Of a DNA stretch of 7,823 bases, positions 1 through 7,823 are shown piece by piece (within the stretch, counting starts at the first letter, position 1; every line of letters begins with the position of its first letter). The notes beneath the pieces are model-generated. The model saw only the letters and a program-made list of their open reading frames with translations. It did no database searches and was not told the DNA's origin. Source of the DNA: an uncultured Oscillibacter sp. (GTDB taxonomy: Bacteria; Bacillota; Clostridia; Oscillospirales; Oscillospiraceae); NCBI GenBank assembly GCA_948435975.1, contig CAOJHG010000082.1, forward strand, positions 1 through 7,823. The letters run 5' to 3'. The position numbers and the translations under genes are program-made.

Positions 1-808
1 ACTGTACACGGCCCTTGGTGTAGTTGATGGCCTCTTCCATCGCGCCCTCGGCAATGCCCAGGGACTGCGCCGCAATACCAATCCGGCCGCCGTCCAGCGT
101 CTGCATGGCAATACCAAAGCCTTTGCCCTCTCGGCCCAGCAGATTTTCCTTAGGAATGATGCAGTCCGTGAAAACCAGCTCTGTCGTATGCACGCCATGC
201 AGGCCCATTTTCTCCTCGTGCTTGCCGACGGAGAAGCCGGGGAAACTGCTCTCAACGATAAACGCGGAGATGCCCTTCGTCCCCTTGGAAGGGTCGGTGG
301 AAGCGAACACGACGAAAACACCCGCCTCAGAACCGTTGGTAATGAAGCACTTTGCGCCGTTCATAACATAGTGGTCGCCCTCGAGAACCGCCACAGTCTG
401 GGTCTTGGAGGCGTCGGAACCTGCGTTGGGCTCGGTGATGGCAAAGCCGCCCAGAACGCCACCCTTGGTCAGCATGGGCAGATATTTTTTCTTCTGCTCC
501 TCAGTGCCGTGAACCAGGATGGGGCCATAGCAAAGGCAGTGACCCGCCACGATATCGCTGGTAGACGCACAGGCCCGGGCCAGCTCCTCCGTGCAGATAG
601 CAGAGGACAGGTCGTCCGCACCCGCGCCGCCGTACTCCTTCGGCACAGTCATGCCCATAACGCCCAGCTTGAACAGCTTCTCGATATTCTCCTTGGGATA
701 GGTGCAGTCACGGTCCAGCTCAGCGGCAATGGGCTTCACCTCATTTTCCGTGAAGGCCCGCATCATTTTACGGACCAATTCCTGCTCACGAGTCAGCGTA
801 AAATTCAT
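1..808 (-). CDS. Acyl-CoA dehydrogenase, short-chain (butyryl-CoA dehydrogenase-like), N-terminal part
   Basis: FAD-dependent acyl-CoA dehydrogenase. The likely reaction here is reduction of crotonyl-CoA to butyryl-CoA in the cytoplasm with an electron-transfer flavoprotein. The first 269 residues are present and the gene runs off the left edge, so the catalytic glutamate (near residue 365 in the family) is not visible. The helical N-terminal domain starts MNFTLTREQELVRK. The first family signature lies at about 122-133 (FAITEPNAGSDA). The segment at about 236-256 (QTLDGGRIGIAAQSLGIAEG) is typical of butyryl-CoA dehydrogenases (bcd). The start is the ATG at 808-806, with a purine-rich AAAGGATG about 10 nt upstream. 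It follows abfD on the same strand after 156 nt, which supports a crotonyl-CoA to butyryl-CoA role. Residues 201-208 read MGLHGVHT, where many relatives have LGIRGSST. The family is certain; the substrate is inferred. Confidence 0.93.
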   Translation of the reverse strand, partial: MNFTLTREQELVRKMMRAFTENEVKPIAAELDRDCTYPKENIEKLFKLGVMGMTVPKEYGGAGADDLSSAICTEELARACASTSDIVAGHCLCYGPILVHGTEEQKKKYLPMLTKGGVLGGFAITEPNAGSDASKTQTVAVLEGDHYVMNGAKCFITNGSEAGVFVVFASTDPSKGTKGISAFIVESSFPGFSVGKHEEKMGLHGVHTTELVFTDCIIPKENLLGREGKGFGIAMQTLDGGRIGIAAQSLGIAEGAMEEAINYTKGRVQ

Positions 809-846
809 AGTCTCTTCATCCTTTACATAATTTTCCGATCCGCTCC

Positions 847-901
847 CGTGTTCCCGCCGCTGGCCAAATGGTTGGAACACAGAAAATCCACCAGGAACAC
901 G
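847..901 (-). repeat. Intergenic inverted repeat with duplicated 5' arm, upstream of the acyl-CoA dehydrogenase gene
   Basis: In the 156-nt gap after abfD the heptamer GGAACAC occurs at 874-880 and again at 894-900, 20 bp apart. Its reverse complement GTGTTCC is at 848-854. In the minus-strand transcript either upstream copy can pair with the single downstream arm. The distal pairing extends to 8 bp (894-901 with 847-854), the proximal one is 7 bp, and the loops are 39 and 19 nt. No U-tract follows, so it is not an ordinary terminator. It could be an alternative mRNA hairpin ahead of the next ribosome binding site, or a protein-binding site on DNA. The repeats are seen directly; any function is inferred. 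Confidence 0.4.
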
Positions 902-964
902 AAAGCAAATCAAACGCACTTAATTTCTGCACAAGCCTGAAACCACCCCGGGAAAAGGGAGCCC

Positions 965-2416
965 TTACTTGCCCGTGTGTCCCACGCCTGCGATATGCGC
1001 GGCAAATTTCTTCTTCTCTTCCAGTCCGGCCAGCTTGGAATACATGACCTTCTGGGCCTGGGGAGAACCCGCGCCGTGCATGGACTCCACCAGAGCCGTA
1101 CCGCCGGTCATGTTCTCCAGCAGACGGCCCACGCGCATCCGGTCCTCGGTGGGAACGCCGTCCACGCCCTGGAGGTACTTCTCCACCCACTTACCGATCT
1201 CGGGGTTGCGCAGGTCGGACTCAGAGGGCATGGTAGCCATAATGCCGCCGCCAATGTCCTGGGCCAGACGGTCGATGTCGTAGATCAGCTTGGTAACATT
1301 GTGCTTGCCCACGTTCGCCATCAGCCGGTCCACGAAATACGCGCCGGAGGGAGTGGGAGAACCCATGCAGGCTGCGGCCACAGAGCAGGCATACAGCGTC
1401 TCGGTCATGTGCATCATCTCATTGAGCTTATCCTTGATGTGGCTGGCCTTGCTGGTTCCCTGATAGTCAGCCCACAAGCCGGCAGCACCAATGACCACAT
1501 CGGACACACCGCCCTTGCAGCCGCCATAGTTGGAGCGGTGATAGCAGGCAAAGCGCTCCACCAGCAGACCGGAAAACTTGGTCTCGCCGCACATGAAGAC
1601 ATCATCCCAAGGCACAAACACATTGTCCAGAACGGTCATGCACTCGCCGCCGACGATGCCGTAGTTGGCGTTGCCCTGATCGATAGAGCCTTCAAACTTC
1701 CGCCCATCGTTGGTCTGGCGGCCGAAGATGTGGGTCACGCCGGGGGCGTCTACGGGGATGGCGCAGCAGATTGCATAGTCCTCTTCGCCGGGGGCCATTC
1801 CCATGGTGGGCATAATAAGCATCCAATGGGAGTTGACCATACCAGTCATGTGAGCCTTCGCGCCGCGGATGACCACGCCGTTATCCCGCTTCTCCACCAC
1901 ATGAACATACATATCGGGGTCCTTCTGCTGTCCAGGACGAAGGGAACGGTCGCCCTTCACGTCGGTCATCGCGCCGGCAACCATATAGTCGTTGTCCTGA
2001 ATGAAGGTCAGGAACTTCTTGAAGCGCTCATGATAATCGGTTCCCATAGCCTGGTCAATCTCATAGGTTACGCCATAGGTGGCATTGATAGCGTCGAAGC
2101 CCACGCAGCGCTGATAGCAGGTGCCGGTCTTCTGGGAGATCATCCGCAGCATCTGGACCTTTTTCAGCAGGTCGTCGGTGGACTGGTGGATATGGGTAAA
2201 GCGGTTGATCTTGCGGCCGGTCAGGTGGGAGGTAGCGGTAACAAGGCCGGCGGTCTCCGGGTTGTTGGCCAGGGCGTAAGTCATTGCCGCAGAGTTCACA
2301 TGGCCGCGGATCATGGGATGGTCGATGACCTTGTCGCTCTCCAGAAGCTCGCCCATGACATAGACGCGGATTTTCCGTTCCCGCAGGCTGTCCTTGTACT
2401 CTTGTGCAGTCTTCAT
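965..2416 (-). CDS. abfD: 4-hydroxybutyryl-CoA dehydratase / vinylacetyl-CoA delta-isomerase
   Basis: Radical-type dehydratase with FAD and a [4Fe-4S] cluster that converts 4-hydroxybutyryl-CoA to crotonyl-CoA; the family also isomerises vinylacetyl-CoA. It belongs to the same fold group as HpaB flavin monooxygenases, but the iron-sulfur ligands set it apart. From the ATG chosen here (483 aa) they are Cys100 and Cys104 (in QKTGTCYQRCVGFDA) and His293 and Cys300 (in YHRSNYGGCKGG). Each is one position above the ligands recalled for the Clostridium aminobutyricum enzyme (99, 103, 292, 299). Other conserved active-site positions are Glu258 (GGECMTVLDNVFVP), Tyr297, Lys301 and Glu445 (VESMHGAGSPQAQ). 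A segment near residue 410 is roughly 10 residues shorter than in C. aminobutyricum. The ATG at 2416-2414 is preferred because GAGGA at 2430-2426 lies 9 nt away; an in-frame TTG at 2425 directly abuts that site. It lies between PFOR and the acyl-CoA dehydrogenase on the same strand, which fits a 4-hydroxybutyrate branch of butyrate formation. Confidence 0.96.
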   Translation of the reverse strand: MKTAQEYKDSLRERKIRVYVMGELLESDKVIDHPMIRGHVNSAAMTYALANNPETAGLVTATSHLTGRKINRFTHIHQSTDDLLKKVQMLRMISQKTGTCYQRCVGFDAINATYGVTYEIDQAMGTDYHERFKKFLTFIQDNDYMVAGAMTDVKGDRSLRPGQQKDPDMYVHVVEKRDNGVVIRGAKAHMTGMVNSHWMLIMPTMGMAPGEEDYAICCAIPVDAPGVTHIFGRQTNDGRKFEGSIDQGNANYGIVGGECMTVLDNVFVPWDDVFMCGETKFSGLLVERFACYHRSNYGGCKGGVSDVVIGAAGLWADYQGTSKASHIKDKLNEMMHMTETLYACSVAAACMGSPTPSGAYFVDRLMANVGKHNVTKLIYDIDRLAQDIGGGIMATMPSESDLRNPEIGKWVEKYLQGVDGVPTEDRMRVGRLLENMTGGTALVESMHGAGSPQAQKVMYSKLAGLEEKKKFAAHIAGVGHTGK

Positions 2417-2425
2417 AGCAATCAA

Positions 2426-2430
2426 TCCTC
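2426..2430 (-). promoter_or_regulatory. Ribosome binding site of abfD
   Basis: GAGGA on the minus strand ends 9 nt before the ATG at 2416. It decides the start: the upstream TTG codon at 2425-2423, which would add three residues (MIA), touches the site and is badly spaced. Confidence 0.7.
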
Positions 2431-2487
2431 ACTTTTCTTATTTCAAGCGTTTGCTCTTTCTAATCGCGCCGTTTGGACAGGAACCCG

Positions 2488-2517
2488 GGCGGGGTACGCC
2501 TGCTGACGCGCCCCGCC
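2488..2517 (-). repeat. GC-rich hairpin between the PFOR and abfD genes
   Basis: GGCGGGG (2488-2494) and CCCCGCC (2511-2517) form a perfect 7-bp stem with a 16-nt loop, just downstream of the PFOR stop codon on the minus strand. No run of U follows on that strand, so it is a poor intrinsic terminator. It may slow exonucleases, act as a processing site, or partly attenuate transcription into abfD. The stem is seen; the role is inferred. Confidence 0.45.
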
Positions 2518-2532
2518 TGTGGGTGATGAAAT

Positions 2533-6051
<3,519 letters not shown>

Positions 6052-6284
6052 TTGTCTGATCCTCGATTCTTGTCTAATTTCCGATGCTGAGCTGCTGGGG
6101 AAGACCGCCTGGAGGGATCGGGGCCCTGGCGGCAGGGTGTATATACGTGAACAGGGCATACCTCCTCGCAGCCCCCCTGTTCCGGCCTGCGCAGGGGGCT
6201 TGATTTTCTCAGGTTTTCTCACAGCCGGGGGCGTTTTGTGCGGCGCGGGCGTCTAGGAAGCGGCGGGTGTCCACCGCTGGACCA
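6052..6284 (-). promoter_or_regulatory. Long 5' leader of the PFOR gene with hairpins and a decoy SD-ATG
   Basis: If the promoter at 6291-6319 is real, the transcript starts near 6284 and has a leader of about 230 nt. Three inverted repeats lie in it. GTCCA/TGGAC with a 4-nt loop (6269-6282) sits at the predicted 5' end. AGCCCCCTG pairs with CAGGGGGGCT (6200-6170, one bulged G, 12-nt loop). GCCCTG pairs with CAGGGC (6157-6152 with 6128-6123). Between the last two is AGGAGG (6166-6161), followed after one nucleotide by an ATG (6159-6157) in frame with PFOR, 36 codons upstream of the true start. That spacing is too short for normal initiation. The leader may tune mRNA stability or translation; this is inferred. 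Confidence 0.45.
6059..6064 (-). promoter_or_regulatory. Ribosome binding site of the PFOR gene
   Basis: GAGGAT on the minus strand stands 7 nt before the ATG at 6051. It fixes the start of the PFOR protein over the in-frame upstream candidates. Confidence 0.75.
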
Positions 6285-6290
6285 CATATA

Positions 6291-6319
6291 AATATAGCTT
6301 TTTTACTCAAAAGGGTCGA
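6291..6319 (-). promoter_or_regulatory. Candidate sigma-70-type promoter for the PFOR gene
   Basis: Reading the minus strand, TCGACC (6319-6314, 4 of 6 to the -35 consensus) and TATATT (6296-6291, 5 of 6 to the -10 consensus) are separated by exactly 17 bp. It lies at the edge between AT-rich intergenic DNA and the GC-rich leader. A weaker alternative -35 (TTGAGT, with TATGTG as -10) overlaps it. Confidence 0.5.
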
Positions 6320-6331
6320 TAACCTTTATCG
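6317..6331. promoter_or_regulatory. Perfect dyad overlapping the PFOR -35 box (candidate operator)
   Basis: CGATAA, three bases (CCT), then TTATCG form a perfect 6-3-6 dyad. It overlaps three bases of the proposed -35 element, a usual place for a repressor or a class II activator. The half-site with flanks, TCGATAAC, recurs at 6999-7006 upstream of the divergent permease promoter. It does not match the Rex or CodY consensus and only loosely recalls the GATAA...TTATC core of Fur-type sites. The regulator is unknown. Confidence 0.4.
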
Positions 6332-7037
6332 CGTTCTTCATTTCAAATGTGGACAGCATTTTTTGAACAGTAAACCTGTTGAAAACGCCGAAAATTTAGT
6401 GCCCGATTCTGGCAAAACGACTGAAATCAGCCGAATTTTCGCGCTTTTTTACTGTAAAAACACAATGAATAAAAACATTGTACCGGATAGTGGGCACTCT
6501 TGTGAATTGCGTTTTCTGATTTTTTATTCTATTTTTTCAACATTTCTGATGCAGCTCCCCCAGAAACACGCGGCTTTTCCAGTCAGGACCCCGTTTTTCC
6601 TTTTGCACGATTATGAGCAAAAATACAACGCTTTTTAGCTGATTTATCCTGAAATTCATATTTTTCGCTAATAAACAGCTCCGCCAGCCGTTTCGAGAAG
6701 CTGTGGGAGAAAATTCCACCTCCCGTCCCCAGATTTTCGAATTTTTAATAAATGCCGCCTAAAGACGCAGATTCCCTTTTCTTTCCCGGCGTATTCGAAA
6801 AGTTGTAATTCTATATCTAAAAGAAAAGAATCTAAATGCTAATCACTGTGCAAATTGCATAATTAAAAATTGCAGTCAGCAGAAAGAGCGCGTGAAAAGC
6901 ACCAAATAATCTGATTTTTCTGAAAACTTCGGCGAAAAAACAAGATTTAGGACCTTGTGCAAAACTGATAAAAGTCTAAAACCGGCAAATGTCGGCATTC
7001 GATAACAACAGGCCCCTTTTCAATAGGCGGATAGTTC
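6332..7037. other. AT-rich intergenic region without a convincing gene
   Basis: About 700 nt between the two divergent units, visibly richer in A and T than the genes. Frames that stay open here have no recognisable protein family. Visible structures are small dyads: AACAG/CTGTT at 6366-6380, ACAATG/CATTGT with an 8-nt loop at 6462-6481, AGTGCCC (6398-6404) facing GGGCACT (6492-6498), and TGCAAATTGCA at 6849-6859. No tRNA, rRNA, CRISPR or insertion-sequence features are seen. It probably holds upstream regulatory sites and may encode an unrecognised small RNA. Confidence 0.6.
6914..6928. promoter_or_regulatory. CodY-box-like 15-mer
   Basis: ATTTTTCTGAAAACT matches the CodY consensus AATTTTCWGAAAATT at 13 of 15 positions (mismatches at positions 2 and 14). 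CodY is the GTP and branched-chain amino acid sensor of many Firmicutes. The site is about 110 bp upstream of the proposed permease -35 box. In AT-rich DNA such a match can arise by chance, so this is only a candidate. Confidence 0.3.
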
Positions 7038-7065
7038 TTGAAAAGTTCATGTATTATGATAAAAT
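7038..7065 (+). promoter_or_regulatory. Candidate promoter for the permease gene
   Basis: TTGAAA (7038-7043) and TAAAAT (7060-7065) each match the sigma-70 consensus at 5 of 6 positions, with a 16-bp spacer. The predicted start, near 7072, would give a leader of about 254 nt. Confidence 0.5.
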
Positions 7066-7172
7066 ACTTGGTGTAGATGTCGCTTCAAGCACATATACAA
7101 AAGCTTCGCTTGCGCCAAAAGACAAAAAGAATGTGAAAGGGAGGTTGAACCAAAAAGAGTTTTCTCTGCAAA

Positions 7173-7295
7173 GCGTCCAGTGCGGAGTTATGGGAACCCG
7201 CACGGCCAACGACGCAGCGCCGGAAGACGCTGCATACCCCCTGCGGTACTCCTTTTATGGAGACGGCGAAGACTTCAGCGAGCCGCCGCGTACCG
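7173..7295 (+). promoter_or_regulatory. Structured RNA leader element upstream of the permease gene (riboswitch-like, class unknown)
   Basis: GC-rich island after an AT-rich stretch, with nested perfect stems. A first domain is closed by GCGTC/GACGC (7173-7177 with 7211-7215) around GTGCGG/CCGCAC (7180-7185 with 7198-7203, 12-nt loop). Then comes GCAGCG/CGCTGC (7214-7219 with 7228-7233, 8-nt loop CCGGAAGA), which shares two bases with the first closing stem. A second domain is closed by CGGTAC/GTACCG (7244-7249 with 7290-7295) and encloses a short TCC/GGA hairpin (7250-7261) and CGGCG/CGCCG (7264-7268 with 7284-7288), a three-way junction. It ends 14 nt before the ribosome binding site, so it could control translation. 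It shows no motif I recognise from SAM, TPP, FMN, cobalamin, glycine, c-di-GMP, ZTP, guanidine or T-box RNAs. One reading frame is also open through it. Confidence 0.5.
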
Positions 7296-7309
7296 TGAAG
7301 CCAAGTTTT

Positions 7310-7315
7310 AGGAGG
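7310..7315 (+). promoter_or_regulatory. Ribosome binding site of the permease gene
   Basis: A full AGGAGG lies 10 nt before the ATG at 7326, a slightly long but workable spacing that supports this start. It follows the structured leader closely. Confidence 0.75.
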
Positions 7316-7325
7316 TTATTAAAAT

Positions 7326-7823
7326 ATGGCACAATTTGTTGCGGCAATTATTGTTTCGATCGCAGTTCTGATTTTCTTCATCGTCAAGCTGAACGTACAT
7401 CCCGTTATTTCCCTGTTTGTGGCCGGTGTTATCGCGGGCACCTTCCTGGGCAATCCCCTGGTGGGCACCGTTACCACCATCGCCAACGGCTTTGGCGCAA
7501 CCCTGACCAGTATCGGAATGACCATCATCTTCGGCTCTATCATCGCCTGCTCCATCCGGGACTCCGGCGCGGCAAAGTCGATGGTCAACTTCTTTATTTC
7601 GCTCTTCCGGGGCAAGAACCTGGAGCTGGCCACCGGCCTCGCCGCCTTCATCATGTCCATCCCTGTCTTCGGCGACGTGACCATGGTCCTCATCAGCCCC
7701 CTGTGCGCCATCATTTCCAAGCGTCAGAACAAGGCTATGGGCCTCATGGCCTCCATGACCATCCTGCCCCTGAACCTGACCCACTCCATGGTACCCCCCA
7801 CCCCCGGCATCCTGGCCGTTTCC
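7326..7823 (+). CDS. GntP-family permease (gluconate:H+ symporter family), N-terminal part
   Basis: Integral membrane transporter; the first 166 residues of a family usually near 440 residues, cut by the right edge. Hydrophobic segments lie at about 3-22, 25-42, 60-77, 100-113 and 115-131. The stretch from GATLTSIGMTIIFGSIIA (57-74) through RDSGAAKSMVNFFISLF (78-94) to LNLTHSMVPPTPGI (149-162) follows the E. coli GntT pattern, including the THxxxPPxPG motif. Where GntT has a YEVGF-type segment, this protein has PVFGDVTM (113-120), so the substrate may not be gluconate. GntP relatives carry gluconate, D-serine, other sugar acids and probably hydroxy acids. It is divergent from the PFOR and abfD genes. 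The location beside a 4-hydroxybutyryl-CoA gene makes a short organic acid possible, but this is inference. Confidence 0.9.
   Translation, partial: MAQFVAAIIVSIAVLIFFIVKLNVHPVISLFVAGVIAGTFLGNPLVGTVTTIANGFGATLTSIGMTIIFGSIIACSIRDSGAAKSMVNFFISLFRGKNLELATGLAAFIMSIPVFGDVTMVLISPLCAIISKRQNKAMGLMASMTILPLNLTHSMVPPTPGILAVS

Noticed and set aside
188..940. 250-codon open frame on the plus strand opposite the acyl-CoA dehydrogenase
   Set aside because: Shadow of the dehydrogenase, which carries the family signature on the other strand.
977..2506. 509-codon open frame on the plus strand opposite abfD
   Set aside because: Antisense shadow of abfD, with no protein family features. The minus-strand frame has all iron-sulfur ligands.
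6170..6200. Plus-strand intrinsic terminator (strong stem followed by TGATTTTCTC)
   Set aside because: There is no plus-strand gene upstream for it to end, and the T-run is interrupted. A role in the PFOR leader is more likely.
6052..6222. 57-codon N-terminal extension of PFOR
   Set aside because: The added residues are Pro/Ser/Arg-rich with no PFOR similarity. The ATG at 6051 has a well-spaced GAGGAT and gives the standard N-terminus.
6267..6638. 123-codon plus-strand frame starting GTG, with the pentapeptide VPDSG twice
   Set aside because: It is AT-rich, of no known family, and overlaps the PFOR promoter and dyad. The VPDSG copies use different codons, and the nearby dyads suggest chance or non-coding repeats. 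The evidence is too weak to call a gene.
6537..6719. 60-codon minus-strand frame in the AT-rich region
   Set aside because: No clear ribosome binding site, no recognisable domain, and composition like the non-coding surroundings.
7142..7300. T-box or group II intron piece in the permease leader
   Set aside because: No T-box consensus (GGGTGGNACCGCG) on the coding strand, no terminator with a T-run, and no domain V hairpin of a group II intron. Only loose GTACCG-type resemblance was seen.
7308..7784. 158-codon minus-strand frame opposite the permease
   Set aside because: Gly/His/Asp-rich antisense shadow of a membrane protein gene with clear GntP motifs on the plus strand.

Overview
The window looks like a piece of chromosome from an anaerobic, butyrate-forming member of the Clostridia. 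The genes are GC-rich and the intergenic DNA is clearly AT-rich. The enzyme set (pyruvate:ferredoxin oxidoreductase, 4-hydroxybutyryl-CoA dehydratase, a short-chain acyl-CoA dehydrogenase) suits gut Oscillospiraceae relatives such as Flavonifractor, Pseudoflavonifractor or Intestinimonas. The genus is an inference and cannot be fixed from this sequence.

Layout. Positions 1-6051 carry three genes on the minus strand, in the order of transcription: pyruvate:ferredoxin oxidoreductase (6051 to 2533), 4-hydroxybutyryl-CoA dehydratase AbfD (2416 to 965), and the N-terminal 269 residues of an acyl-CoA dehydrogenase (808 to the left edge). The gaps of 116 and 156 nt each hold an inverted repeat. Positions 6052-6284 look like a long PFOR leader with hairpins and an in-frame decoy start. 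A candidate promoter lies at 6291-6319 and a perfect dyad overlaps its -35 box. Positions 6332-7037 are AT-rich with no convincing gene. On the plus strand there is a candidate promoter at 7038-7065, a leader of about 250 nt whose second half (7173-7295) holds several perfect stems, and the first 166 residues of a GntP-family permease (7326 to the right edge).

How the genes fit together. AbfD converts 4-hydroxybutyryl-CoA to crotonyl-CoA, which a butyryl-CoA-type dehydrogenase reduces to butyryl-CoA. PFOR makes acetyl-CoA and reduced ferredoxin from pyruvate. Together they read as part of a butyrate fermentation fed by 4-hydroxybutyrate (from 4-aminobutyrate or succinate), with PFOR supplying acetyl-CoA for CoA transfer and low-potential electrons. 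The CoA-transferase, 4-hydroxybutyrate dehydrogenase and electron-transfer flavoprotein genes needed to complete this are not in the window. The divergent permease may import an organic acid, but its substrate cannot be read from the sequence.

The most interesting unexplained item is the compact structured segment in the permease leader. I could not match it to any riboswitch class I know. The PFOR promoter, dyad and leader come second.
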